Assembly (NCBI GenBank): GCA_029432815.1
Contig: JAROBA010000022.1
Location: 1 to 64,000, forward strand
Length of the DNA stretch: 64,000 nt
Direction of reading: 5' to 3'
Source of the DNA: Pontiellaceae bacterium B1224
GTDB taxonomy: Bacteria; Verrucomicrobiota; Kiritimatiellia; Kiritimatiellales; Pontiellaceae
Part shown: in pieces, positions 1 through 8,860 of the stretch
Layout of the letters: every line of letters begins with the position of its first letter
Position numbering within the stretch: position 1 is the first letter of the stretch
The notes under the pieces: generated by a model
Seen by the model: the letters and a program-made list of their open reading frames with translations, nothing else
Told to the model about the DNA's origin: nothing
Databases searched by the model: none
Position numbers and translations under genes: made by a program

Positions 1-28
1 TATCTTCGCTATGCGGGGTAGTCGTCAT
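1..28 (-). CDS. Start of a gene running off the left edge (partial)
   Basis: Only the first nine codons are visible, giving MTTTPHSED. The ATG at 28 is preceded by a good Shine-Dalgarno (aaaggagg) about five bases upstream, which is the main reason to call it. It lies 67 bp downstream of the hydA stop on the same strand, so it is probably the next gene of the hydrogenase operon. No function can be read from so little sequence. An overlapping ATG at 33 in another frame stops after seven codons. Confidence 0.45.
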
Positions 29-95
29 TCATGCCTCCTTTGTTAGTTGTGTATCAAAGGATTATAAGGCCGATGTAAACCCCCACATAGCATCT

Positions 96-2012
96 TTATA
101 CAATGTATTTTCCGCGAGGCGTGTAGCCGGTGTGGAGCAGTTTGTGGGTGAGCGGACTACAGGGGCCTTCGGTGAAAAACTCGGTGTAGAGTTTGGCGAT
201 GGCCGGGTTTTCGTGCGATTTGCGGATTTCGTAGGCCGTATCCTCGGCATAAATTGCTCTGGCCCGCGCGGCGCGGATGGCCGGGCTGGTCGGAATCGGC
301 TGGCCGCCGCCGCCGAGGCACCCGCCGGGACAGGCCATGAATTCGATGAAATGACATTCACTGCAGCGTCCGCCGGCTTTGATGTCTTCCATCACCCGCC
401 GGGCGTTGGCGGTTCCGTGGGCCACCGCCACTTTCAGCGTGACGCCCTCCAGCCATTCCCAGGATTGGAAATGATGTTGAAGCAGATCGGGCACCGGCCC
501 GACTTTGGTGATGGGCAGTTCCATGAAGCGGATGCCTTCGAACCCGCGCACGGGAATAATGTCGGCGTGTTCGAACAGGTCTTCAACCTTTATGCCGCAT
601 ACCAGTTCAATGACGCTGCGCAGGGCGGCTTCCATCACGCCGCCGGTGGCCCCGAAAATGACGCCGGAGCCGGTGGCGGTTCCGAAGGGATCATCAAAAT
701 CGGACTTCGGCATGGCGGGCAGGTCGATGCCGGCCTCGCTGATCATCTGTGCCAGCTCGCGGGTGGTGAGGCCGTAGTTGATGTCTTTATATCCGCTGTC
801 GCACATTTCCGGCCGGTTGCATTCGAACTTTTTGGCGGAGCAGGGCATGAGGGCCACCGTGACGATGTCCTTCGGGTTGAGGCCGTTGAGGTCGGCATAG
901 TAGGTTTTAATCACGGAGCCGAACATTTGCTGGGGACTTTTGGCGGAGGAGAGGTTGGGAATGTATTGCGGATAGAAATGCTCCAGATATTTCACCCAGC
1001 CGGGCGAGCAGCTGGTGAATTGGGGAAGGGCCACATTCGTTTCCGCCACCAGCGCTTTATACAGGCGCTGGAGCAGTTCGGTGCCTTCTTCAATAATCGT
1101 CAGGTCGGCGCTGAAATTGGTGTCGAACACTTTGTCGAAACCGCATTCGCGCAACGCGGTATTCATTTCGAAGGTGAGCGGATGCCCCGGTTCGAGCCCG
1201 AAACATTCGCCGATGCCTGCGCGCGGGCTGGGCGCGGTCTGGATGACAACGTGTTTGTCCGGGTCTTCGATGGCGGCCCAGACTTCGTCGGTCGGATCGT
1301 TGGCGCGCAGGGCGCCGGTGGGGCAGCGGTTGATGCATTGCCCGCAGTTGATGCAGACCACATCGCCGAGTGGTTTGTCGCCGAAGGTGATGATTTTGGA
1401 GCGGTCGCTGCGTTTATCAACTTCGAGCACGCCGACCTCCTGGAGGTCGATGCACGTGCGCACGCAACGGCGGCATAGAATGCATTTGTCCATGTCCCGC
1501 ACCACGCTGTGGCTGGAGCGATCGACCGTGAAACGCGCTTTGTCGGGATGGCCGAAGCGGAAGCAGTCCACTCCATATTCCTTGGCCAGCGCCTGAAGCT
1601 CGCAGTTGTTGTTGCGGAAGCAGGCATAGCATTCGCCGTGGTGTTTGGAGAGCATCAGGTCGAGAATATGCCGCCGCGCTTTCCGGACTTTCTGGGTGTG
1701 GGTGTGGATGACGATGGGCTCGCTTATTGGATAGCTGCAGGCGGTCTGCAGCGTGCGCTGCCCTTCCACTTCCACCACGCAGATGCGGCAGACCCCTGCC
1801 ACGCAAAGGTCTTCGTGATAGCATAGGGTGGGAATGCGAATCCCGATCTGCCGGGCTGCTTCCAGAATGGTGGTGCCGGAATCGATGGAGATTTCTTTGT
1901 CGTCGATGGTGATGACGACCGGCTCATCGCTATGCTCCATTCCGGGGATGCCCATCGGCTGGGCACGCTGGCTGAGCGGCGTGCGGGAATGATTACTTTG
2001 CAGGGTTTTCAT
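96..2012 (-). CDS. hydA: [FeFe] hydrogenase catalytic subunit (HydA/HndD type)
   Basis: 638-aa cytoplasmic iron-only hydrogenase that evolves or takes up H2 at the H-cluster. The order of cofactor domains is visible: an N-terminal [2Fe-2S] ferredoxin domain (CxxxxxCRxC near residue 70), a His-Cys cluster motif (HHGECYACFRNNNC), two [4Fe-4S] motifs (CILCRRCVRTC and CINCGQCINRCP), then the H-cluster motifs TSCSPGW (about residue 331), MPCSAKK (about 388) and MACPGGC (about 557). This is the modular HydA of trimeric NAD(P)- and ferredoxin-linked, often electron-bifurcating enzymes. The ATG has a gggagg ribosome site and overlaps the hydB stop by four bases, so hydC-hydB-hydA is one translationally coupled operon. 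The enzyme family is certain. The bifurcating mode is inferred from the partners. Confidence 0.95.
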   Translation of the reverse strand: MKTLQSNHSRTPLSQRAQPMGIPGMEHSDEPVVITIDDKEISIDSGTTILEAARQIGIRIPTLCYHEDLCVAGVCRICVVEVEGQRTLQTACSYPISEPIVIHTHTQKVRKARRHILDLMLSKHHGECYACFRNNNCELQALAKEYGVDCFRFGHPDKARFTVDRSSHSVVRDMDKCILCRRCVRTCIDLQEVGVLEVDKRSDRSKIITFGDKPLGDVVCINCGQCINRCPTGALRANDPTDEVWAAIEDPDKHVVIQTAPSPRAGIGECFGLEPGHPLTFEMNTALRECGFDKVFDTNFSADLTIIEEGTELLQRLYKALVAETNVALPQFTSCSPGWVKYLEHFYPQYIPNLSSAKSPQQMFGSVIKTYYADLNGLNPKDIVTVALMPCSAKKFECNRPEMCDSGYKDINYGLTTRELAQMISEAGIDLPAMPKSDFDDPFGTATGSGVIFGATGGVMEAALRSVIELVCGIKVEDLFEHADIIPVRGFEGIRFMELPITKVGPVPDLLQHHFQSWEWLEGVTLKVAVAHGTANARRVMEDIKAGGRCSECHFIEFMACPGGCLGGGGQPIPTSPAIRAARARAIYAEDTAYEIRKSHENPAIAKLYTEFFTEGPCSPLTHKLLHTGYTPRGKYIV

Positions 2013-3193
2013 GGCTGGATCCTCCCCATGATTTCATCTTTGAAATTATCGATAATCGAAAGAAACGCGTTGGGGCTGGACTGCCCGAGCCCGCACTTGG
2101 AGGTAAGCTGAATGCTCTCGCCGAGCGAGTGCAGCTCGCGAAGATACTGCATGGAGCAGCGTCCGTTCTGCAGCAGATGGATGCCTTCGAGCAGTTTGGC
2201 ATTGCCTTCCCGGCAGGGCGTGCATTGACCGCAGGATTCATCCACAAAGAACTCCATAAAATTTTCGGCGACATTGAGCATGTCGCGGTCGGGGCCGATC
2301 ACAATAATGGACCCGCCGGTCGGGATGTCTTCGAAGCAGATGTTCCGGTCGAATTCCGCGGCCGGAATACAGCGGCCGGAAGCGCCGCCCGCCTGAACCG
2401 CTTTGGCATGGCTGCCATCGACCTCTTCGAGCAGTTCTTTGAGTGTGATGCCCATCGGGAATTCAAAGACGCCGTGTTTTCCGCAGTCGCCGGAAACACT
2501 GAAGAGTTTCAGTCCTGTCGACTTTTCGGTTCCGATATCGTGGAACCAGGGCGCGCCTTTGGTCACAATACAGGGCACCCACGTGAAGGTTTCGACGTTA
2601 TTTACAATGGTTGGATGTCCCATGAAGCCAGTGTTGACGGGGAAGGGCGGACGGTTGCGCGGTTCGCCGCGCTGTCCTTCGAGCGATTCAATCAGCGCGG
2701 TTTCCTCGCCGCAGACATAGGCCCCGGCCCCCATACGGATTTCAATGTCGAAATTGAATCCCTCTGTTTTCAGAATGTTTTTACCCAGCAGGTTCCCGGC
2801 GCGGCGCTGGGCAATCAGGTCCGTTAAAAATGCACGCAGATAGGTGTATTCTCCCCGCAAATAAATAATGCCTTTCGTGGCCCCGATAGCGCGCGCACCG
2901 ATTGTCATGCCATCGAAGATCAGGTCCGCAAAGTGGCTTAGAATAAACCGATCCTTAAAGGTTCCCGGTTCTCCCTCATCGGCGTTGCAGACCACATATT
3001 TAAGTTCGTCGTCGCTGTCGGCGGCCAGTTTCCATTTAATGTCGGTAGGGAATCCGGCTCCGCCGCGCCCTTTGAGGCCGGACTCGGCAATGAGGTCGAT
3101 AATTTCTTCGGAGGCCATTTTCAGCGCCTGCCGGAGCCCGGCACCGGGTTCCACGCTGGAGAAGGTCATTTTGCTGACGTCGGAAGTTCGCAT
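2009..3193 (-). CDS. hydB: Hydrogenase flavoprotein subunit (HydB/HndC, NuoF-like)
   Basis: 394-aa NADH-binding FMN/[4Fe-4S] subunit related to NuoF. Visible signatures are GRGGAGFPTDIKW for nucleotide/FMN binding near the N-terminus, YVCGEETALIESLEG in the middle, and the C-terminal cluster motif CGQCTPCREG with a later Cys (SKCGLGQ). I start it at 3193 because ATG there follows aaaggagatgtc. An upstream in-frame extension would lie entirely inside hydC. The gene overlaps hydC by 28 bp and hydA by four. It is shorter than typical HydB (about 600 aa): neither the N-terminal thioredoxin-like [2Fe-2S] domain nor the C-terminal two-[4Fe-4S] ferredoxin domain is present. Electrons from NAD(P)H would pass through it to HydA. 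Confidence 0.93.
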   Translation of the reverse strand: MRTSDVSKMTFSSVEPGAGLRQALKMASEEIIDLIAESGLKGRGGAGFPTDIKWKLAADSDDELKYVVCNADEGEPGTFKDRFILSHFADLIFDGMTIGARAIGATKGIIYLRGEYTYLRAFLTDLIAQRRAGNLLGKNILKTEGFNFDIEIRMGAGAYVCGEETALIESLEGQRGEPRNRPPFPVNTGFMGHPTIVNNVETFTWVPCIVTKGAPWFHDIGTEKSTGLKLFSVSGDCGKHGVFEFPMGITLKELLEEVDGSHAKAVQAGGASGRCIPAAEFDRNICFEDIPTGGSIIVIGPDRDMLNVAENFMEFFVDESCGQCTPCREGNAKLLEGIHLLQNGRCSMQYLRELHSLGESIQLTSKCGLGQSSPNAFLSIIDNFKDEIMGRIQP

Positions 3194-3708
3194 GACATCT
3201 CCTTTTCCTGAAGGGTGGTGTGGACGCCGAATACCTCGCGGCATTCTTCGAGTATATCGTGGACCGATTGCGGGGTGACCTGCGTATAAATCCGTTCATT
3301 CACCAATAGTGCGGGGCCTTGATCGCACATGCCCAGGCAGTTCGCCCATTCGAGGGTAAAGTTGCCATCATCCGTAGTTTCGCCAAAGTGGATTCCCAGA
3401 TCGTTTTCGAGCTGGCGGGCCACGCGTTCTTTTCCTTTCATTTCACAGGGCAGGGTCCGGCAGAGGCGGATAATGAAGCGGCCTTTCGGTTTGTGGCCAA
3501 TAAAACTGTAAAAAGAGGCCACGCCGTAAACTTCGACCGGATGGATGTGAAGGACGTCGGCGAGTACCTGCATGACGTACTCTGAGACATGCCCGTATTT
3601 CTGCTGTACTTCCTGAATTACGGGGATGAGGGCGCTGCGGTTGTTCCCGAAGTCAATGACGCGGCGCTCGATGTTGGCTCGCAGTTGTTCGCGTTCCGAA
3701 ATCAGCAT
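3166..3708 (-). CDS. hydC: Hydrogenase [2Fe-2S] subunit (HydC/HndA, NuoE-like)
   Basis: 180-aa NuoE-like subunit with a helical N-terminus and a thioredoxin-fold [2Fe-2S] domain. The four ligands are visible as LCRTLPC (C-x4-C) and ANCLGMC (C-x3-C). Conserved NuoE wording such as LIPVIQEVQQKYGHVSE and VYGVASFYSFIGHKPKG is present. It is the first gene of the operon. The ATG at 3708 has a strong aaaggagg site nine bases upstream. With HydB it forms the diaphorase module of a trimeric cytoplasmic hydrogenase. Subunit order C-B-A is the same as in Thermotoga-type clusters (family knowledge). Confidence 0.94.
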   Translation of the reverse strand: MLISEREQLRANIERRVIDFGNNRSALIPVIQEVQQKYGHVSEYVMQVLADVLHIHPVEVYGVASFYSFIGHKPKGRFIIRLCRTLPCEMKGKERVARQLENDLGIHFGETTDDGNFTLEWANCLGMCDQGPALLVNERIYTQVTPQSVHDILEECREVFGVHTTLQEKEMSCELPTSAK

Positions 3709-3907
3709 GGTGTGCCTCCTTTGCGTTTGAGGCGGGCACCAAGTGCCGAATAGCGTGTTTGCTGCTTCGAAACCTAACCCGCCTCCGAATGCAAAAGGGA
3801 GTATAGCTCGGATGCCGAATATTGGAAGCTTTAATCGATCAGAAAGTATCGAAATGGGTTATTCGTTCTGATGAGGGCGTATGAACAGGATTTCAGGGGT
3901 TCCGATT

Positions 3908-5287
3908 CTACCACTTGATAACGTTCATCGAGCCGTTGGAAGCCGCCCTGGCTTCGCTGGTTTTGACCCATCGTTCGGCGAAACGGGGCCCCCAGCTATC
4001 GGAGATCGCGATCTCATCGGTTTGTTTATTGTAGCCGATGATCAGGCAGATGTGCCCGCCGGCGTTGCTGTCTTCGCTTTGTCCGGAATTGTTTTTGATA
4101 CGTTCTTCTTTCCCGTTTCGCCGTGCGGTGTTGTTGCTGGCGTGTATCTGGAAAGCGGGTGTGCTGATCAGACGCCACATGATCGGAAGTCCCATGTCGA
4201 TATATTCCGAGATTCCTTCGGGATTGAGCGATTCGCGAACCTCTTCGAGTTCCCGGCCGTTGGCGGATATCAATGATTTGGTGGCTTTCAGCATTTTAGA
4301 CGAGGAGGTGCCGCCGCCAATGCCGGTATTGCCGGCGAGGGCCAGCAGATACATATCGGCCGGAATATCCATATAGCGCAGATAGCGTTCCCACGTGGCC
4401 GGGGAGCAGTAGCCTTTCGGTCCCTGATTGACCATTGGAATGTTATTGATCACCACGTCGCCGTTGTCGCGCCGTTCAACGCAGGAGGCCATCCGTGCTT
4501 TCAGTTCTCCTTCTGTAATACGATCCATCCGCCCGCCGTCATCCGCCCGTTCGGTCGGCATAATACGCAATGCGGCATATTTGCCCTCCTGAAGGGAAAG
4601 CATAATCGCATGCCCGTTCCAGTCCCAGCGCCAGACCTTTTCGCGCATATCGCCTCTGCCGAGCGTATCGCGCTTGGGGTTTCCAAGAATTGGAAGCAAG
4701 ACGTTGTGAACATTCATTCCGCTGTCTTCAATCTTGCGCTCCATTGCCTTGCGGTCATCGGGATGATTCATCGTATCGGAGTTCGGGATATCGCCCGCGT
4801 TCAGGAAAACAAAGGAAATGCTGCCGACCTGTTCATCTCCGCCATAAAGCACGGTGGTGTAGACCGGCTCGTTGAGCACCTTTTCTTTGCCGAGTGGGTA
4901 GGCGCGGTGGTTTTCCATGAAATCGGTGCGGGATTCTTTTTTCAGTTTCAGGCGTTTCGCTGTTTCAGAAGGCGAGTCGTCCCACAGGTTGTCGTCCTGC
5001 CAGATTTCAAGGCCGAAAAGAGCGTTGAGTTCATTCCACGGAACAGCATGGAGCTTGCCGCGCCCCTTGCGGGAGAGCAGGTAGTTCAGATGCTTGACAT
5101 CTTTAGCAGCAAATGTACTGAACGGAACGGTAACCGTTTTTCCCAGGCTGGTCCTGAGGACGACCGTTCGGTCGGGATTCACCATCACCACTTCGGCTTC
5201 AATCTCGCGACCATCGGGCGTTTTCCAGATTCTTGCCTGTACAGTCACGGCAAGCAGTATGATGCAGAGGGATGGCAGAATTTTCAT
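3908..5287 (-). CDS. Secreted SHD1-domain protein with C39-like cysteine peptidase domain
   Basis: 459-aa predicted exported protein. A signal peptide (MKILPSLCIILLAVTVQA) is followed directly by an SHD1-like domain (ARIWKTPDGREIEAEV ... VTVPFSTF), a module common in PVC bacteria. The C-terminal half resembles a papain-fold C39 peptidase: Cys near residue 292 in QGPKGYCSPATW, His near 410 in GGHICLIIGYN, and Asp/Ser near 428 in ISDSWG. I chose the start at 5287 because it gives the signal peptide. The upstream in-frame extension overlaps the divergent lipoprotein gene. The substrate is unknown, and the protein may be a transglutaminase-like or inactive relative. A dispersed palindrome lies inside it at 4681-4695. 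Confidence 0.78.
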   Translation of the reverse strand: MKILPSLCIILLAVTVQARIWKTPDGREIEAEVVMVNPDRTVVLRTSLGKTVTVPFSTFAAKDVKHLNYLLSRKGRGKLHAVPWNELNALFGLEIWQDDNLWDDSPSETAKRLKLKKESRTDFMENHRAYPLGKEKVLNEPVYTTVLYGGDEQVGSISFVFLNAGDIPNSDTMNHPDDRKAMERKIEDSGMNVHNVLLPILGNPKRDTLGRGDMREKVWRWDWNGHAIMLSLQEGKYAALRIMPTERADDGGRMDRITEGELKARMASCVERRDNGDVVINNIPMVNQGPKGYCSPATWERYLRYMDIPADMYLLALAGNTGIGGGTSSSKMLKATKSLISANGRELEEVRESLNPEGISEYIDMGLPIMWRLISTPAFQIHASNNTARRNGKEERIKNNSGQSEDSNAGGHICLIIGYNKQTDEIAISDSWGPRFAERWVKTSEARAASNGSMNVIKW

Positions 5288-5411
5288 GTTCCACAAGATA
5301 GGGGTACGAAGAAATTTTGTGGAGCAAAAAACGTTTTCCAGGGGCAGGAACCGATGGTTTGCCCAAGGAATGGTTTGCCGGGGCAGGGTGGTTTCAGTAG
5401 TTTCCGGCGCT

Positions 5412-7202
5412 ATGCGTGGTGGATTAATATACTTATTGGTGGGAACCGCTGTGCTTTCCGGTTGTTCAAGCATCCCGGAGCGGGAGCTTGAAAATGCATT
5501 CAGGTATCTGCGGCTGAAGCGGAATGAAATTCATGAAATTAAACCGATTCCGTCGGAGTATCAGGAGCTGGCTTCCAAAGCCTGGAAAAACAGGGAGCAG
5601 GGTGGAACCGCAGAATATGTGAGTATTCTGGAGCTGGGTGACGATGCGCTGCTGGCCCGGATTCATTTAATTCGGGCGGCTGAAGAGTCCATTGATATAC
5701 AGACCTATATTTGGAAAGACGATCCCTGCAGTCGGTTTGTTTTTGACGAGCTGGTGAAGGCTGCCGAGCGCGGGGTTTTGGTTCGGATTCTGTGCGATGC
5801 CATGAATATGCCCGGCGATCCGTATCAAATGGCACGCATGGCTCAGGCGCACCGGAATCTGGAGATTGCCGTCTATAAACCGCTTGCGGATGTTTCTGAG
5901 GTCGGGAAAATCGGTTTATGGAAAGGGCTGCTTTTCAAAACCAAACGCATGAACCGTCGTATGCATAATAAACTGATGCTGGTGGATGGGCGCATTGGAA
6001 TTGCCGGCGGGCGCAACTATGAAGATCGGTATTATGATCGGAATATTGATTTTCTTTTCCGCGACCGTGATGTGCTTGTCGCTGGCCCGGCGGTCATCGA
6101 TATGGTCGAATCGTTCGATCGCTTCTGGCAGGATCAGGAGGCGGTTTTCATCACGCAGCTCGAAGATGTTCAGGTGGCATTTAATCAGCTGAACGGTGGA
6201 TATAAACCATTTCTCAATCCGGAAAATAAATGGATGTTTGCTGAAATTGATGAGCAGGCGAATGCCCGTTCACTTTCCAATGTTCGGAAAAGTCTGCAGG
6301 TTTACGAAGCGGACTCGGTTCAGTTTATATATGACACCCCCGCAAAATTTTCGGGCGACCAAGAGGGGAATCAGTTTGATGAATGGTTTGAACATTTGAT
6401 TGAAGAGAGTCAGGAACGGCTCGTTTATCAGACGCCCTATCTCATCTACAGCCGAGATGTTCGCCGGGAACTGAAAAGGAAGCGCAAAAAATATCCAAAC
6501 TACAGGGTCATCGCATCCAGTAACGGCCTCGCCTCGGCCGATCACGTGCATGTATACGCGCTCTCCTTTAAGCACCGTAAAGAACTCTATAAAAAAACCG
6601 GGATCGATATCTATGAATCCAAACCGTTCCCCGGCGATCAGGCGGAGTATGTATATAACCTTTCCGGGCTGGTGGATCAGGCAATCCGGAATGCCGGAAT
6701 TACAAATCGGGCGGATATTGCAGAGATTGACCGGGCTGGACCGACGCTTTGTATCCATGCAAAATCATTTGTGATCGATGGAAAGGTGGCCCTGATTGGG
6801 TCCCATAATTTTGATCCGCGCTCGGCTAAGTTGAATACTGAATGCGGGGTCTTTATTCAGGATGAGGAGGTTGCGGCCGAACTCGAGCGCCTGATTCTGA
6901 ATGCCTGCGAACCGCAGAATGCCTGGACCGTCAGTAAAGGGCCGAAAACCCCGGGCATATCACACTTCAGCGGCGTTGTGGGCGGAATTTCGACCGCCCT
7001 GCCGGTGTTCGATATCTGGCCCTACCGCTATACCACGAACTACGAACTGAAAGATGGGTACGAACCGCTGGAGCCCCGAAACCTGAATTTTCAGCAAAAC
7101 TATGTTGATGTCGGCTATTTCCCTGAAGTGCCCGATTCGTCTACAGTCATTCAAGCGCGATTAATGAAAGGTTTCCTGGGTTGGGCCCGACCCTTCATGT
7201 AG
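5412..7202 (+). CDS. Phospholipase D-like lipoprotein (two HKD motifs)
   Basis: About 596 aa. The start at 5412 gives a lipoprotein signal peptide ending in LSGC, which anchors the protein to a membrane on the periplasmic side. An in-frame ATG at 5370 is the alternative, and no strong Shine-Dalgarno decides between them. Both catalytic motifs of the PLD superfamily are intact: HNKLMLVDG (about residue 184) followed by GGRNYEDRY, and HAKSFVIDG (about 448) followed by GSHNFDPRS. The best match is cardiolipin-synthase/YmdC-like phosphatidyltransferases, so a role in phospholipid synthesis or remodelling is likely. It is divergent from the C39-like gene, with a 124-bp gap that must hold both promoters. 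It is followed 18 bp later by the sensor gene. Confidence 0.88.
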   Translation: MRGGLIYLLVGTAVLSGCSSIPERELENAFRYLRLKRNEIHEIKPIPSEYQELASKAWKNREQGGTAEYVSILELGDDALLARIHLIRAAEESIDIQTYIWKDDPCSRFVFDELVKAAERGVLVRILCDAMNMPGDPYQMARMAQAHRNLEIAVYKPLADVSEVGKIGLWKGLLFKTKRMNRRMHNKLMLVDGRIGIAGGRNYEDRYYDRNIDFLFRDRDVLVAGPAVIDMVESFDRFWQDQEAVFITQLEDVQVAFNQLNGGYKPFLNPENKWMFAEIDEQANARSLSNVRKSLQVYEADSVQFIYDTPAKFSGDQEGNQFDEWFEHLIEESQERLVYQTPYLIYSRDVRRELKRKRKKYPNYRVIASSNGLASADHVHVYALSFKHRKELYKKTGIDIYESKPFPGDQAEYVYNLSGLVDQAIRNAGITNRADIAEIDRAGPTLCIHAKSFVIDGKVALIGSHNFDPRSAKLNTECGVFIQDEEVAAELERLILNACEPQNAWTVSKGPKTPGISHFSGVVGGISTALPVFDIWPYRYTTNYELKDGYEPLEPRNLNFQQNYVDVGYFPEVPDSSTVIQARLMKGFLGWARPFM

Positions 7203-7220
7203 CCAAATGGAGTTTTAATA

Positions 7221-8786
7221 ATGCCGAAGAAAACATGGACCTCCCGCAGAATTGCACGGGATATTATCATCTTACTGGTTGTGCTGTCCACGGCGGTGAT
7301 TGCTCCCGTAGCCTATTTGGCATCACAGGCGCGGCAGGATATATCCGAACAGTTCATCCATAATGCGACCGGTCAGGCGGTCGGTCAGTTTCTCGCCATG
7401 AGCGGATCCATGGAGGCCACACTGGGGCTGGTTCGCGACTGGGGCTCAACCGAAGCGCTTTCCACAGCTAAAACCGAGGTGATCACCCGCATGCTTTTTC
7501 CAATCTTTGGAAGGGAAAAACTGCTGGACGGTATTTCGATTGCCGATATTGAGGGCAACAGCTTTCACATCTTCCACACCGAAGAGGGCTATCGCTCAAG
7601 TCGCGTCAAAGATTCGGGTAAGGGCCGGATTTCGGAAGTTACTTTCTGGGATGAAGACTTGCAGCCCGCTGAACAATACTCCACCAATACAGTGTATGAT
7701 CCACGCAACCGCCCCTGGTTTGCTCCGGCGTTGGCCAAAGATGAAATAGTCTGGACTGACCCCTATAAATTTTTCACCACCGGCGATATCGGGATAACCG
7801 CATCCATTTCCTATTTACGGAAGAAGGACGATATGCAGGTGGTTATCGCCTTCGATGTATTGGTGGATGATCTATTTAAGGAAATGCATCTTCTCGCCCC
7901 CAGCGACAACAGCCTGATCTATATTTTCCGTAGAGATGCCAGTCTCTACGTACCGAAGTCCGAAAATATACAGGCGGCATTTGTTCCCATCGGGGATACC
8001 GGAAGCGATCTCATTCGCAAGGTACATTCCAACTGGTTTGGCGATCAACAGGACAGCGGCCGAGTCATTTCAGTCATGCATGAGGGGCAGCTCTGGTGGT
8101 GCGGGTTCCGGCCTCTGGATCCCGACCGCAAAACAACCTGGATTGCAGTCATGGTGCCGGAACGCGATATTCTCGGCCATGCCGGGCAGCGTTCAAAACG
8201 TCTCTGGTTCATTGGATTCGCTTCCATCCTCATTGCCACCGGCCTCGCGGTTTGGATGGTTCGCCGCTATGGGCGCCCCAATGATGCCACTGCCACGTTT
8301 GACCGCGAAGATCCGGAAGGCAGCGTAGAAAAAATCATCGCCGCCGGTGAAAGCCGCTATGTCGAATTTAAGTCCACCATGCGCATGAATTTGCACACCC
8401 AAAAGCCCGGTAAAGAAATTGAAATGGCCTGGATGAAAGGCGTCGCCGGTTTCCTCAATACGGACGGTGGCATCCTGCTGATCGGCGTCACCGACGACGG
8501 CGAAATCACGGGCCTCGAACGCGACGTCTTTGAAAACGAAGACAAATGCCGCCTTCATTTCAAAAATCTTATCTCCAAACACATCGGCGCCGATCTTTCC
8601 AAATACATTCGTTTCATCATTGTTCCAATGGTTGGAAAAACCATCGGCGTGGTTCGGTGCGACCGGGCGTCCGAACCCGTCTTCGTAAAAGACGGAAACA
8701 AAGAACACTTCTACATTCGCAACGGTCCGTCCTCGGATGAGCTCCCTGTCAGCCAGGCCCTCAACTACATTAAACACCGGGAATAA
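7221..8786 (+). CDS. Membrane sensor: extracytoplasmic Cache-like domain fused to cytoplasmic AlbA_2 domain
   Basis: 521 aa. One membrane helix lies at about residues 12-34. An extracytoplasmic region of about 290 aa follows with PDC/Cache-like features (DPRNRPWFAPALAKDEIVWT and TASISYLR), then a second helix at about 328-350. The cytoplasmic part from about residue 370 is an AlbA_2 (Schlafen AlbA-like) domain: ESRYVEFKST, GFLNTDGGILLIGVTDDGEI and FYIRNGPSS. Cache domains bind small ligands and normally drive kinases, cyclases or chemoreceptors. AlbA_2 is usually linked to helix-turn-helix or ATPase-like regulators, so this pairing is unusual. The start has a ggag site eight bases upstream. 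The gene lies 18 bp after the PLD lipoprotein and is likely co-transcribed. The output mechanism is unknown. Confidence 0.8.
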   Translation: MPKKTWTSRRIARDIIILLVVLSTAVIAPVAYLASQARQDISEQFIHNATGQAVGQFLAMSGSMEATLGLVRDWGSTEALSTAKTEVITRMLFPIFGREKLLDGISIADIEGNSFHIFHTEEGYRSSRVKDSGKGRISEVTFWDEDLQPAEQYSTNTVYDPRNRPWFAPALAKDEIVWTDPYKFFTTGDIGITASISYLRKKDDMQVVIAFDVLVDDLFKEMHLLAPSDNSLIYIFRRDASLYVPKSENIQAAFVPIGDTGSDLIRKVHSNWFGDQQDSGRVISVMHEGQLWWCGFRPLDPDRKTTWIAVMVPERDILGHAGQRSKRLWFIGFASILIATGLAVWMVRRYGRPNDATATFDREDPEGSVEKIIAAGESRYVEFKSTMRMNLHTQKPGKEIEMAWMKGVAGFLNTDGGILLIGVTDDGEITGLERDVFENEDKCRLHFKNLISKHIGADLSKYIRFIIVPMVGKTIGVVRCDRASEPVFVKDGNKEHFYIRNGPSSDELPVSQALNYIKHRE

Positions 8787-8792
8787 AAAAAG

Positions 8793-8844
8793 TAAGGTGT
8801 ATCATCCAACTACCACGATCGGGGGAAATAGATGATATACCTTG
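8793..8844. repeat. Intergenic inverted repeat before tatD-RAYT
   Basis: AAGGTGTATCATC at 8793-8805 and GATGATATACCTT at 8832-8844 are inverted copies with one G-T difference, separated by 26 bases. There is no U-tract, so it is not a simple terminator. It fills most of the gap between the sensor gene and tatD. Confidence 0.6.
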
Positions 8845-8860
8845 AGACAGAATAATTAGA

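Noticed and set aside
132-1478. Long plus-strand ORF of 448 codons opposite hydA
   Set aside because: It is a mirror of the GC-rich hydrogenase gene in another frame, with no ribosome site and no family features.
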